Assembly (NCBI GenBank): GCA_964462585.1
Contig: CAYXAK010000012.1
Coordinates: 1-34,187, forward strand
Length of the DNA: 34,187 nucleotides
Source of the DNA: Halarsenatibacter sp964462585
GTDB lineage: Bacteria > Bacillota > Halanaerobiia > Halanaerobiales > Halarsenatibacteraceae
Reading direction: 5' to 3'
The position numbers and the translations under genes were made by a program. Positions 1 to 8,687 of this stretch are shown in pieces. Under the pieces are notes generated by a model that worked only from the letters and a program-made list of their open reading frames with translations, searched no databases and was not told the DNA's origin. Positions within the stretch are counted from its first letter, which is position 1. Each line of letters opens with the position of its first letter.

Positions 1-50
1 TATCTGATCTTTATTTTTAGCGTTTAATCTATTTACTGGAGGTTTTATAT

Positions 51-1175
51 TTGCATATACCACTTTCCGGCCCCGATCTGGGGCTTGAGAAGAATTTCCT
101 GGATAAAGAGGCGGATAAGCTGCCGGAGGTAAATGACCTCAACCTGGAAACCAGTCTGGAAGTATTTGAGCATAAGATTGCTGATTACCTCGGCGTCGAT
201 CACGCCGTATCTGTCAACAGCGGTACCAGCGGACTGCATCTGCTGGTGGGGGCTATGGATATCGGAGCTGGAGATGAGGTAATCACAACACCACTTAGCT
301 ACACCTCCTCAGCCCACTGCATGCTTTCAAATGAAGCCAGACCCGTGTTTGTCGATATCAGTTCTGACACCTATCATATAGATGTGAACAGAATCGAAGC
401 CGCCATCACTGAGAACACGAAGGCTATTCTGCCCGTCGATGTTTTCGGCCAGCCGGCACCGATGGAGGAGATAAAGGAGCTGGCCGAACTCTACGATCTC
501 AGCGTGATCGAGGATGCCCGGGAGGCCCTGGGATCTAAATACAGGGGCAAAATGGCCGGAACCCTGGGAGATGCCGGTGTCTTTTCATTCTTTCCCAACA
601 AGCAGATGATATCGGGCAAGGGAGGTGTCATAGTCACCGATGATGAGGAACTGGCCGGGCGCTGTCGTAAGATGCGCGCTCAGGCTCTGACAGAGCACAC
701 CAGATGGCTTAGCCATATGAATCCCGGTGATGATTTTCGCCTGGACGAGGTATGCGGATTGCTCGGCAATCTGCAGCTGGAACGACTCGATGAGCTCCTG
801 GAGAGAAGAGAGCAGGTGGCCCGGAAGTATAACGAGCTTCTGGCCGCTGTGGAGGGGGTGGAGACCCTCAAGGTGAGAGAGGAGACCAGCCGCATGAGCT
901 GGTTTGTTTACGTGGTCATGATAGATTCCGGGGCCGAAAGTCCCGACCGCGATAGGGTAATGCAGGAGCTGAGAGAGGACGGCATCGGCTGTATACCTTA
1001 TTATACCGCCATTCATCTCAAGCCCAATTACTTTCTTAACTTCGGCTATGGGGAGGGGGATTTTCCCCGGGCCGAGAGAGCGGCGGGCCGGAGCCTTTCC
1101 CTGCCCATATACAGCAGCCTGGCCGAAAAAGAGATCGAATATATCGTGGAGCGTCTGATAAGAGCTCTCAACTGA
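51..1175 (+). CDS. DegT/DnrJ/EryC1/StrS-family PLP aminotransferase
   Basis: A 374-residue fold-type I PLP enzyme of the family that aminates keto-sugars or related carbonyl substrates, cytoplasmic. The TTG start is chosen because GGAGG (38-42) lies 8 nt upstream and no in-frame ATG fits. Seen: the cofactor loop VNSGTSGLHLL near residue 54, the IEDAREALGS segment with the Asp that contacts the pyridine nitrogen, and FSFFPNKQ with Lys184 as the predicted Schiff-base lysine, followed by GKGG. Length is normal for the family. The substrate cannot be read from the sequence: no sugar-nucleotide genes are adjacent, although the gene lies at the window edge and its partners may be upstream. The next gene, a chromate transporter, is 113 bases away with its own ribosome site and is probably unrelated. 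Confidence 0.88.
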   Translation: MHIPLSGPDLGLEKNFLDKEADKLPEVNDLNLETSLEVFEHKIADYLGVDHAVSVNSGTSGLHLLVGAMDIGAGDEVITTPLSYTSSAHCMLSNEARPVFVDISSDTYHIDVNRIEAAITENTKAILPVDVFGQPAPMEEIKELAELYDLSVIEDAREALGSKYRGKMAGTLGDAGVFSFFPNKQMISGKGGVIVTDDEELAGRCRKMRAQALTEHTRWLSHMNPGDDFRLDEVCGLLGNLQLERLDELLERREQVARKYNELLAAVEGVETLKVREETSRMSWFVYVVMIDSGAESPDRDRVMQELREDGIGCIPYYTAIHLKPNYFLNFGYGEGDFPRAERAAGRSLSLPIYSSLAEKEIEYIVERLIRALN

Positions 1176-1288
1176 GCTATTTCATGTTTTTTATTTTTCA
1201 GGGAGATATGGTGGTTCCGGAAGCTGGTGAGCATATGCTGAGTAAATTCTATGCTATACAATAAATTATAAAGGAGATACATAAAAAC

Positions 1289-1776
1289 ATGCTGATTCAA
1301 TTATTCTGGGCTTTTTTCAAGGTTGGTATTCTGTCACTGGGGGGAGGATATGTGTTTTATCCCCTGATGGAACAGGAGATAGTAGAAAATTACGGCTGGC
1401 TGACGGCAGAGGAATTCATTGAGGTAACCGGCATTATCCAGGTCTCACCGGGAGCAATCTCGGTAAAATATGCGGCCTATGTAGGTTATGAGGTTGCCGG
1501 AATACTGGGAGCTATCGTCTCACTGCTGGGCATAATCCTGCCCCCTGCACTGATAGTGATTGCGATAGCCATACCCTACGCTAAATACAGTGATGGAACT
1601 ATCTCTTCAAGTTTGTTGAAAGGGATACAGTTTGCCACTCTGGGTCTCGTGCTCTATTTCGCCTGGGATATAGCAAGCTCCTTAAGCCTGGGATTTCGGG
1701 GTATCTTCATCACACTCGGTATTTTTGCCTCTCTTGTGCTTTTCAATATTCCGGCCGGTTTCATGGTGATAATAGG
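1289..1776 (+). CDS. Chromate transporter (CHR family), 3' part lost in an assembly gap
   Basis: About 163 residues of a hydrophobic protein can be read before the run of N. The N-terminal signature is typical of the CHR family: a FFKVGILSLGGGYVFYPLM helix, then WLTAEEF and a QVSPGAISVKYAAYVGY segment, followed by several membrane spans. AAGGAG (1271-1276) lies 12 nt before the ATG. CHR proteins export chromate, or carry sulfate-like anions, across the inner membrane. Firmicute members are often short half-proteins encoded as adjacent pairs. Only one half is seen here, nearly full length for a short member, and the second half is either in the gap or absent. The true 3' end is unknown because the gap length is a placeholder; the TGA reached in the nominal frame after the N run means nothing. 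Confidence 0.8.
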
Positions 1777-1876
1777 NNNNNNNNNNNNNNNNNNNNNNNN
1801 NNNNNNNNNNNNNNNNNNNNNNNNNNNNNNNNNNNNNNNNNNNNNNNNNNNNNNNNNNNNNNNNNNNNNNNNNNNN
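1777..1876. other. Assembly gap (100 N)
   Basis: A run of exactly 100 N, the usual placeholder for a gap of unknown size. The bases on its two sides do not repeat each other, so real sequence is probably missing: the end of the chromate transporter and perhaps a second CHR half. Confidence 0.95.
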
Positions 1877-2112
1877 CCGGCTATCTGATACCGGAAAAAC
1901 CGGCAAAGTGTTTTTTCGAGCTTTAATCACCGTTTTGCATAGCCTGTGGGATTGTGGTATTATTTTATCAACGAATAATTTTTGCCATTAGAATATTAGT
2001 CTAACAGTTTTCAAAACGGGCCAGTAAATACACAGTAACCCCTGCAGCTTTCACTGTAATTATTCTGGAATTGCTTGAATTGCTTGCAAAACTTTCGCGG
2101 GGAGGGTTAAAT
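1877..2112. other. Non-coding stretch between the gap and frdA
   Basis: These 236 bases carry no convincing gene. The first 50 bases could encode the tail of the gap-interrupted chromate transporter: one frame reads GYLIPEKPAKCFFEL and stops at 1924-1926. The rest is AT-rich upstream sequence for frdA. There is no ORF with membrane spans, so no frdC/sdhC anchor gene lies directly upstream of frdA here. No promoter was convincing. Confidence 0.5.
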
Positions 2113-3816
2113 TTGGAAAAGGAAAATTTGCATGAGCACGATATTCTGGTGATAGGCGGAGGGCTGACCGGCCTGAGAGCTTCCCTCGAGGCTATGAGCA
2201 ATGATAAGGATGTAGCGGTCATATCCAAAGTTCATCCCCTGCGTTCCCACAGTGTGGCAGCTCAGGGAGGTATTAACGCCGCCCTGGGCAATGCTCCCGA
2301 CCGGGGAGATGATGACTGGAAGGATCATGCCTTCGACACGGTCAAGGGCTCGGATTACCTTGCCGATCAGGATGCGGTCGAGATCCTCTGCAAAAATGCA
2401 CCGGAGGCTGTGCTGGAGCTGGAACATATGGGTACCGTCTTCTCGCGCTTTGAAAGCGGCAAAATTGCCCAGCGGCCATTCGGGGGAGCGGGCTTTCCCC
2501 GGACCTGTTATGCTGCCGATAGAACCGGCCATAACCTGCTCCACACACTCTATGAGCAGTCACTTTCGGGTGAGATGACATATTACGATGAATACTTTGT
2601 TACCTCTCTGGTCAAAGATGATGGGAGATGTGCCGGCTGTGTTGCCCTCAACATAAAAGAGGGCAGACTGCATGCTTTCTCCGGCAGTGTAATCATGGCC
2701 ACTGGAGGTTTTGGCCGGATATATAACCGTTCCACAAATGCTCTGATAAATACTGGTGATGGTGCCTTTCTGGCCTATGATATCGGAGCTGTCCTGGAGG
2801 ATATGGAGTTTATCCAGTTTCATCCCACCACACTTTATGGCTCCAACATATTGATGACAGAGGGAGCCAGAGGTGAGGGGGGATATCTTAAGGACAGTGA
2901 AGGTGAGAGGTTCATGAAGGAATATGCTCCCGAAGCCATGGAGCTGGCGCCACGGGATATAGTGGCCAGAGCCATAATGAACGTTGTGAACGAGGGCAGG
3001 GGCATCGAGGATGAATACGTGCATCTGGATTTAACTCACCTGGGTGCAGAGAAGATAAAGGAGAGGCTGCCGGGAATCAGGCAGATAGCCATGGATTTTG
3101 CCGGTGTGGACCCCATCGAGGAGCCCATTCCCGTTCAGCCCGGTCAGCATTATTCCATGGGAGGAATCTCCGTCAACACCGATTGTGAAACAGATGTGCC
3201 GGGACTCTATGCCGCCGGTGAATGCTCTTCGGTCAGCGCCCACGGCGCCAACAGGCTGGGTGGCAACTCACTTTTAGAGACGGTGGTTTTCGGCAGGATA
3301 GCCGGTGCCAGAGCCTCCGAAAGCCCGGTTCACAGGGAAGCGGATGAGTCTCTTTTCTCTAAAGCCGTAAACAGGGATAGAGATTTGATTGAATTGATCA
3401 ACGGCCGGGATGAGGGCATACTCTACAGCGATATTCTGGAGGAGCTGAGAGAAACCATGTTCCAGCACTTCGGCGTCTTCCGTGAGGGTGAGGAGATGAA
3501 AGAGGGGCTTGCTAAAATTAAAGATCTGCAGAGTGAGTTCGATGATGTTTATGTGCAGTCTGACAGCAGCAAATTCAACCAGGCCCTGATCAGAACTCTG
3601 GAGCTGAGGAATATGCTCTTCATATCTGAAGCGGTAGCCATAGGTGCCATTGAGAGGGAGGAGAGCCGGGGATCTCATTACAGGACTGATTTTACCGGGC
3701 GCAGGGATGATGAATATCTCCAGCACACTGTGCTGGAAAAAGGCGAGGAAGGTCCGGTGCTGGATTATGCCCCTGTGAACCTGGGCAGATTCGAGGTAAG
3801 GGAGCGTGATTACTGA
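2113..3816 (+). CDS. frdA: Fumarate reductase/succinate dehydrogenase flavoprotein subunit
   Basis: A 567-residue FAD protein that interconverts fumarate and succinate with the iron-sulfur subunit encoded next. The TTG at 2113 is chosen over an in-frame upstream TTG at 2071 because GGGGAGG (2099-2105) sits 7 nt before it and would lie inside the longer version. Seen in order: dinucleotide-binding ILVIGGGLTGLRAS near the N-terminus; RSHSVAAQGGINAALGN with His46, the expected covalent FAD attachment residue; the active-site segment QFHPTTLYGSNILMTEGARG; LAPRDIVARAI; and HGANRLGGNSLLETVVFGR. The stop overlaps the next start by one base (TGATG), implying translational coupling. The frdB partner argues against L-aspartate oxidase (NadB). 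In an anaerobe fumarate reduction is the likelier direction, but this is inference. Confidence 0.9.
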   Translation: MEKENLHEHDILVIGGGLTGLRASLEAMSNDKDVAVISKVHPLRSHSVAAQGGINAALGNAPDRGDDDWKDHAFDTVKGSDYLADQDAVEILCKNAPEAVLELEHMGTVFSRFESGKIAQRPFGGAGFPRTCYAADRTGHNLLHTLYEQSLSGEMTYYDEYFVTSLVKDDGRCAGCVALNIKEGRLHAFSGSVIMATGGFGRIYNRSTNALINTGDGAFLAYDIGAVLEDMEFIQFHPTTLYGSNILMTEGARGEGGYLKDSEGERFMKEYAPEAMELAPRDIVARAIMNVVNEGRGIEDEYVHLDLTHLGAEKIKERLPGIRQIAMDFAGVDPIEEPIPVQPGQHYSMGGISVNTDCETDVPGLYAAGECSSVSAHGANRLGGNSLLETVVFGRIAGARASESPVHREADESLFSKAVNRDRDLIELINGRDEGILYSDILEELRETMFQHFGVFREGEEMKEGLAKIKDLQSEFDDVYVQSDSSKFNQALIRTLELRNMLFISEAVAIGAIEREESRGSHYRTDFTGRRDDEYLQHTVLEKGEEGPVLDYAPVNLGRFEVRERDY

Positions 3817-4571
3817 TGAAATTAAAAGCTTTCAGATATGATGGTGATGATACGAATGATAAACCGCATTATGACGATTTTGTAGTTCCGCACGAGCCCG
3901 GTCAGACCGTTCTCGATGCTCTCTTTTACATCCAGGAGAATTTAGATGATTCCCTCTCATTTCGCTATTCCTGCCGGGGGGCTGTCTGTGGTTCCTGTGC
4001 CATGCTCATAAACAAAGTGCCCCGCCTGGCCTGCAGAACCCAGGTAAAACCCCTGCTTGAGGGCAAAGATGATGCAGAGATCAAGCATTATCCGGCTCTG
4101 GATGAAGGCGAGAATACGGGTGAAGATTTTGTGCTTGTAGAACCCCTGCCCCATCTTCCCGTGGAGAAGGACCTGATCGTCGACGAGGAAAAATTCTTCG
4201 AGTTTTATCGGGAGATGGAGCCCTATCTGCAGGCAGAAGGTGAAGTTCCTGAAGATGAATTCAGGATGAGCCCGGAAGTGGTGGAGGAACTTGAGGATTA
4301 TACCAACTGCATTTTATGTGCGGCCTGTTTTGGCTCCTGCCCTGTCGACGGTGAAAACGAAAATTACCGGGGGCCTGCTGCTCTGGCCAAACTGTTCAGA
4401 TTCCATATCGATCCCCGGGATGATGAAGACAGGCTGGTGCTGGCCGATCACGAGGATGGCTGGTGGGACTGTGATTTCCACATCAACTGCAAAAAGGTCT
4501 GCCCCAAGGATGTCCCTCCCAACAAAGCCATAGGCAAAGCCCGGGGTGAGCTTCAGCAGGATAAAGAATGA
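3816..4571 (+). CDS. frdB: Fumarate reductase/succinate dehydrogenase iron-sulfur subunit
   Basis: A 251-residue electron-transfer subunit. All three cluster motifs are present: a plant-type [2Fe-2S] set at Cys53, Cys58, Cys61 and Cys73 (CRGAVCGSC, then LACRTQV); a ferredoxin-type set CILCAACFGSCP (Cys165, 168, 171, 175); and DCDFHINCKKVCPKDV (Cys219, 225, 229), expected to complete the [3Fe-4S] and [4Fe-4S] centres. The ATG shares one base with the frdA stop. Length is normal for the family. No cytochrome b or membrane-anchor subunit follows; the next gene is a TetR regulator with its own promoter. Either the complex recruits an anchor encoded elsewhere or it works in a soluble form. Confidence 0.9.
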   Translation: MKLKAFRYDGDDTNDKPHYDDFVVPHEPGQTVLDALFYIQENLDDSLSFRYSCRGAVCGSCAMLINKVPRLACRTQVKPLLEGKDDAEIKHYPALDEGENTGEDFVLVEPLPHLPVEKDLIVDEEKFFEFYREMEPYLQAEGEVPEDEFRMSPEVVEELEDYTNCILCAACFGSCPVDGENENYRGPAALAKLFRFHIDPRDDEDRLVLADHEDGWWDCDFHINCKKVCPKDVPPNKAIGKARGELQQDKE

Positions 4572-4590
4572 GAATAATATTCTTCTTGAT

Positions 4591-4620
4591 TTGACATTAA
4601 GGTTCCATGTTGGGTATAAT
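4591..4620 (+). promoter_or_regulatory. Sigma-A-type promoter of the tetR-ABC-lolA-like operon
   Basis: A perfect -35 TTGACA (4591-4596) and a perfect -10 TATAAT (4615-4620) are separated by 18 bases, just downstream of the frdB stop and ahead of the tetR palindrome. Confidence 0.8.
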
Positions 4621-4632
4621 TATAACCAGCAT

Positions 4633-4649
4633 AAACCAACGGTCGGTTT
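4633..4649 (+). promoter_or_regulatory. Palindromic operator, probably for the adjacent TetR protein
   Basis: AAACCAACGGTCGGTTT is a 17-bp palindrome with one mismatched pair around a central base. It starts 12 nt after the -10 box, so it covers the transcription start region, and it lies about 30 bases before tetR. Its form (AAACC..AC.GT..GGTTT) resembles many TetR-family sites. Autoregulation is inferred. Confidence 0.7.
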
Positions 4650-4679
4650 TGCAGGAGAGTAGGAGGTGTGAATTGAGAT

Positions 4680-5384
4680 ATGACGGAGAAGCTTGCTCCA
4701 CGTGAGAGAAAACAGCAGATTATAGAGGCCGCTTTTAAGATTTTTCGGGAGAAGGGCTATGATGAGACCTCTGTGCGCGATATCATAGATGAGATAGGTA
4801 TTTCCAAGGGAGGTTTCTATCATCATTACAGCTCCAAGGAGGAGCTTCTGGAAGATATTGCTGCGGTGATGATAGACGGCATGATGAGGATTGTGGAGAA
4901 GATCGTTGAGCGCGAGGATCTAAATGCTCTGGAGAAGTTAAATGAGTTTATTCGTCAGGTCAACTCCTACAAGATCGATAGAGCGGAGGAGATGACCTAT
5001 CTTATGGCCGAGATGTATTCCGGAGGCAAAAACATCCGGCTGGAGGATAAATTCTATCAGCTGGCCCGGGAGAAGATGTATCCCCTTTTCAGGGAGATTG
5101 TACATCAGGGCGTGGAGGAGGGCATCTTTGCCACCGATTACCCCCGGGAGGCGGCCGAATTCTATCTGGACCTCATTTTGATCTATCAGCGCCGGATGGG
5201 GGAAATACTCGCCAGGCTTATGGCCGAGAAGGATCGCAGCGGCCTGGAGGAATTAAAGCAGAAATATGCATTTTTGCAGGAGATTCTCACCTCGGCTCTA
5301 AAGCTGAGTGAGGGTGAGCTGGTTATCGAGGAGGTAGCCCTGGAAACACTGGAGAGATTCTGGCAGGATCAGGTTGAAGATTAA
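4680..5384 (+). CDS. TetR/AcrR-family transcriptional regulator
   Basis: A 234-residue repressor-type protein. The N-terminal helix-turn-helix is clear: QQIIEAAFKIFREKGYDETS, then the recognition segment ISKGGFYHHYSSKEELL (about residues 12-60). The remainder is an all-helical ligand-binding domain that I cannot assign to a ligand. AGGAGG (4661-4666) is 13 nt before the ATG, rather long, but no closer in-frame start exists. It opens a co-directional cluster with ATPase, two permeases and a LolA-like protein; the ATPase gene starts 20 bases after its stop. A TetR-like palindrome lies between promoter and start codon, so it probably controls its own operon, perhaps responding to a lipid, drug or envelope stress. 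Confidence 0.88.
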   Translation: MTEKLAPRERKQQIIEAAFKIFREKGYDETSVRDIIDEIGISKGGFYHHYSSKEELLEDIAAVMIDGMMRIVEKIVEREDLNALEKLNEFIRQVNSYKIDRAEEMTYLMAEMYSGGKNIRLEDKFYQLAREKMYPLFREIVHQGVEEGIFATDYPREAAEFYLDLILIYQRRMGEILARLMAEKDRSGLEELKQKYAFLQEILTSALKLSEGELVIEEVALETLERFWQDQVED

Positions 5385-5404
5385 AAGATGGGAGGGTATA
5401 TAAT

Positions 5405-6097
5405 ATGCCATTGCTGCAGCTGGAGAATGTGGAAAAAATCTATAAACAGGGAGAGATCGAGGTCCCGGCGCTGCGCGGCGTGGATCTGACGATCTCCCGG
5501 GGGGAGTTCACTTCGGTCTTTGGGCCTTCGGGTTCGGGCAAGACCACGCTTTTGAATCTGATCGGGGCCCTGGATAAGGCCACCAGCGGCACAATCAGGT
5601 TCAACGGCGATGAGCTGGGTGGATTCAGTCGTGATGATCTGGCCATGCTCAGGCGCAGGGAGATAGGTTTTATCTTCCAGAGCTATAACCTCATCCCCGT
5701 GCTCACCGCCCAGGAGAATGTGGAGTTTGCCCTGCGCATAGCCGGAGGTGAGAACAAGAAGAACAGCTTCGAGAAGGCCAGAAGCCTGCTGCAGGAGGTG
5801 GGGCTTGAGGGCATGGAGGACAGGCGCCCCAACGAGCTCTCCGGCGGTCAGAAACAGCGCGTGGCCGTAGCCCGGGCTCTGGTCAAAGAGCCCAGCCTGG
5901 TCCTGGCGGATGAGCCCACTGCCAACCTCGATTCCGAGACCAGCAAGGAAGTGCTGGGGATAATGCTGGATATGAATGAAGATCTTAAGACCACCTTTGT
6001 CTTTTCCACCCACGACCCCATGGTCATGGACTATGCCCGCCGCCTGCTGGAGCTTAAGGACGGGCAGATAACCCAGGATGAGAGGAGAGGGGATTGA
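5405..6097 (+). CDS. ABC transporter ATP-binding protein, LolD/MacB type
   Basis: A 230-residue ATPase that should power the two FtsX-type permeases encoded directly downstream. Seen: Walker A GPSGSGKT (40-47), Q-loop FQSYNLIPVLTAQENV (typical of the LolD/MacB/FtsE branch), signature LSGGQ (145-149), Walker B with catalytic Glu LVLADEPTANLD (165-176) and H-loop STHD. GGAGGG (5391-5396) lies 8 nt before the ATG. Only three bases separate its stop from the next start. Members of this branch act as mechanotransmission machines that lift lipoproteins from the inner membrane (LolCDE) or drive efflux (MacB). The LolA-like protein at the end of this operon favours lipid or lipoprotein export. Substrate unproven. 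Confidence 0.88.
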   Translation: MPLLQLENVEKIYKQGEIEVPALRGVDLTISRGEFTSVFGPSGSGKTTLLNLIGALDKATSGTIRFNGDELGGFSRDDLAMLRRREIGFIFQSYNLIPVLTAQENVEFALRIAGGENKKNSFEKARSLLQEVGLEGMEDRRPNELSGGQKQRVAVARALVKEPSLVLADEPTANLDSETSKEVLGIMLDMNEDLKTTFVFSTHDPMVMDYARRLLELKDGQITQDERRGD

Positions 6098-6100
6098 TAC

Positions 6101-7336
6101 ATGTACTACTTCAGGATAGCCTTCAGGAATCTCTTCCGCCGCAAAAAGAGGACCTTTGTGGCTGCAGGAGTGCTGGCCTTTGCCATCCTGGTATTTCTCC
6201 TGATCGATTCCTTTATGCTTGGTATGATGGAGATTTCATTCTCCAATCTGATAGATTTTGAAACAGCTCATGTGCAGATGGCCAGGCCTGATTTCTTTGA
6301 TGAAGAGGATTTTTCCCTGGATGATACCTTCACATTTACCGGTGAAGAAAAAGAGCTGCTGGAGGCCAGAGATGAAGTCACGGCTTTCACTCCCAAACTG
6401 GAATTTCAGGCCGAGCTGATCGGTGGCCGTGAGGAGTTTCCGGTAAAGGCCACCGCCATAGATACTGAGAGCTTCAGGGAGACATTCCAGGTGCATGAAT
6501 ACCTGGTCGAGGGTGAATTTATTGAACCCGGAGAGAGCGGTGTGGTCATAGGTCAGCAGCTGGCGGAGATGCTGGAGCTGGAGATAGGCGATTTCTATAC
6601 ACTTTACTTCCAGGATGATACCGGGTCATTCAATACGATACAGGGTGAGGTGAGGGGTATCGTCTCCACACCGTCACCCCAGGTGAACCGGCATACGGCC
6701 TACGTATCACGTGAATATGCCTATCCAGCCGTCGGTCTGGAAGGAGATAAAGCCAGTCAGGTCATGGTGCAGATCGACGAGAGGGAAAGAGCCGGTGCTG
6801 TCGCTGCCGCACTCGATGACGATGTGGGCGGCGGACTGCGTGCCCGCTCCTACCGGGAATCTTCGGAGATGCTGGAATCGATGGAGATCTGGATCACCAT
6901 CGAAAACTACGTTATTCTGGGCCTGATTCTGCTGGTGGGGGCCATCGGCATCATAAATGTGATCGTGCTCTCCGCCCTGGAGAGGGTGGAAGAGATTGGC
7001 CTGATGAAGGCCATGGGCTTAAAAGAAAAGGAGATAATAAGAATATTCTCTCTGGAGGCCGGAGGTATAGGCATTCTGGGAGGACTTATCGGCTGTGGTC
7101 TGGGAGCCTTAACTGTGGGGATTTTTGCCCGCTTTGGACTGGACCTGGAAATTGTATACGGTGAGGGAGTGGAGGAGCTGGGCCTGCCCATTCTGGAGAG
7201 GATCTACGGTGTCTGGAACCTTTCCGCTTTTATCTTTGTTTTCATATTTGTGGTGGTTTTAGCGCTGGCAGCCAGCCTGCTGCCTTCCATCTGGGCCGCC
7301 CGCAAGGATCCCATAGATGCCATATATCATCGCTGA
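6101..7336 (+). CDS. FtsX/LolC-like ABC permease, first of two
   Basis: A 411-residue membrane protein with the four-span layout of the MacB/LolC/FtsX group. A first transmembrane segment lies at about residues 17-40 after the basic FRNLFRRKKR. An extracytoplasmic domain of roughly 230 residues, very rich in Asp and Glu, follows. Three C-terminal spans begin at about residue 270, with the family's cytoplasmic coupling loop ALERVEEIGLMKAMGLKEKE, and the protein ends with SIWAARKDPIDAI. It should pair with the second permease (7412-8671) as a heterodimer on the ATPase, like LolC with LolE. It starts three bases after the ATPase stop, with a purine-rich AGGAGAGGGG ribosome site inside the preceding gene. 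Confidence 0.85.
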   Translation: MYYFRIAFRNLFRRKKRTFVAAGVLAFAILVFLLIDSFMLGMMEISFSNLIDFETAHVQMARPDFFDEEDFSLDDTFTFTGEEKELLEARDEVTAFTPKLEFQAELIGGREEFPVKATAIDTESFRETFQVHEYLVEGEFIEPGESGVVIGQQLAEMLELEIGDFYTLYFQDDTGSFNTIQGEVRGIVSTPSPQVNRHTAYVSREYAYPAVGLEGDKASQVMVQIDERERAGAVAAALDDDVGGGLRARSYRESSEMLESMEIWITIENYVILGLILLVGAIGIINVIVLSALERVEEIGLMKAMGLKEKEIIRIFSLEAGGIGILGGLIGCGLGALTVGIFARFGLDLEIVYGEGVEELGLPILERIYGVWNLSAFIFVFIFVVVLALAASLLPSIWAARKDPIDAIYHR

Positions 7337-7411
7337 AATTTATGATATTGTGTATGACCTGCAGTTAATATTTGGGGTGAATTACCGATTGAAAGGGGAG
7401 GTCGGCAGAGA

Positions 7412-8671
7412 ATGCTGTATCTTTTCAAGCTGGCAGCACGAAATTTGCGGCGCAATCTTCTGCGCACTTCTATAGCCATAATTGCCATTGCCGCTGTAGT
7501 GGCCATAGTTATTCTGTTCCGGGGGCTGATGATAGGCTTTACCGAGGCCTCCTTCCGCCTCTATATAGAGAATGAGCTGGGTCATGTGCGCCTGATCGAT
7601 GAGGAATACGAGGGCAGGGAAGCCCTGCTCTCGCTGGATTATACCGTGGACGGCACCGAGGATAAATCTCTGGCAGAGATGGTAGCCGAACTGGAGGAGC
7701 TGGAGGAGGTAGAACACGTCCTGCCCCGTATCCGCTTTGGTGCCATGGCGAGTGTGGATGATGAAATGGTGCGCATGCTGGGGGTGGGAATCGATACCGA
7801 ACGTGAGGCTGCTTACGGTGCTCTGGCAGATGATATCGGCGATGGACGCATGCCGCAGGAGCCGGAGGAAATGCTCATGGGCAGAGGCCTGGCTGAAGAA
7901 GCTGAGACAGGTGTGGGAGAGAGCCTGACACTGGTATTCTCTGATGCATTCCAGGCCTTTCAGGGCCGGACTTTCACCACCGCCGGCATCCGTGATTCCG
8001 GTTCGCCCGATATAGACGATAACTTCTTCTATCTGCCTCTGGAGACGGTCCAGGAGATGCTGGCTCTGGAGGGTGAGGCCACCGAAATTCTCATCTTCGG
8101 TCGGGATGCCGATGCGGCAGAAGCGGTTGAGCAGGCTGTTTCCGCCCGCCTGGATGAGTGGGGGGCAGCCGGATATCAGACTGCGGCCTGGAGCGAGGCT
8201 GATCCCTTTGTGGAGCTCTTTCTGGAGTATAATGATCTGATGAATATAGTCTATGTGCTCTTTATCCTGCTGGGAGCTGTGGTTGTTGTCAGCACTCTGT
8301 TTATGATCATAAGGGAAAGGCAGCCCGAAATAGGCATGATGGCAGCTTTGGGGCTGAAAAGCCGGCAGATCATGCAGGTATTTACGCTGGAGGGTGCCCT
8401 GCTGGGTCTTATGGGCAGTCTGCTGGGAGTTATCGGTGGAGGCTGGCTCAATTATCAGATAGCCGTCAGAGGCATCGAGCTGGATCCTCTGACCCGGGTT
8501 GTAGAGCACGTGGATATGATGGTGGAACCGGTACTGTATACCTCTCACAGCATGGAAAATCTGATATTCAGCTTCATACTTGGCGCGGTGGTTACCACCA
8601 TCGCCTGTCTCTATCCGGCCTGGAAGGCGGCCGGGCTCGATCCTGTTGATGCTCTGGATACTGATGCATAA
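7412..8671 (+). CDS. FtsX/LolC-like ABC permease, second of two
   Basis: A 419-residue paralogue of the preceding permease with the same four-span topology: an N-terminal span (IAIIAIAAVVAIVILF), an acidic extracytoplasmic domain, then three spans with the coupling loop RERQPEIGMMAALGLKSRQ and a final YPAWKAAGLDPVDAL. AAGGGGAGG (7393-7401) lies 10 nt before the ATG. The two permeases differ clearly in sequence, so a heterodimer is likelier than redundancy. Its stop lies against the ribosome site of the LolA-like gene, so the two are probably co-translated. A long antisense frame across this gene is a codon-bias shadow. Confidence 0.85.
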   Translation: MLYLFKLAARNLRRNLLRTSIAIIAIAAVVAIVILFRGLMIGFTEASFRLYIENELGHVRLIDEEYEGREALLSLDYTVDGTEDKSLAEMVAELEELEEVEHVLPRIRFGAMASVDDEMVRMLGVGIDTEREAAYGALADDIGDGRMPQEPEEMLMGRGLAEEAETGVGESLTLVFSDAFQAFQGRTFTTAGIRDSGSPDIDDNFFYLPLETVQEMLALEGEATEILIFGRDADAAEAVEQAVSARLDEWGAAGYQTAAWSEADPFVELFLEYNDLMNIVYVLFILLGAVVVVSTLFMIIRERQPEIGMMAALGLKSRQIMQVFTLEGALLGLMGSLLGVIGGGWLNYQIAVRGIELDPLTRVVEHVDMMVEPVLYTSHSMENLIFSFILGAVVTTIACLYPAWKAAGLDPVDALDTDA

Positions 8672-8687
8672 AAAGGAGGTTGTGAGC

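Noticed and set aside
1885..1915. CCGGAAAAACCGG followed by a T-rich tract as a terminator after the chromate transporter
   Set aside because: Only a four-base stem can form; too weak to call.
1950..2070. Promoter upstream of frdA
   Set aside because: Several AT-rich hexamers, such as TTGTGG with ATAATT, can be paired, but none has both good boxes and good spacing.
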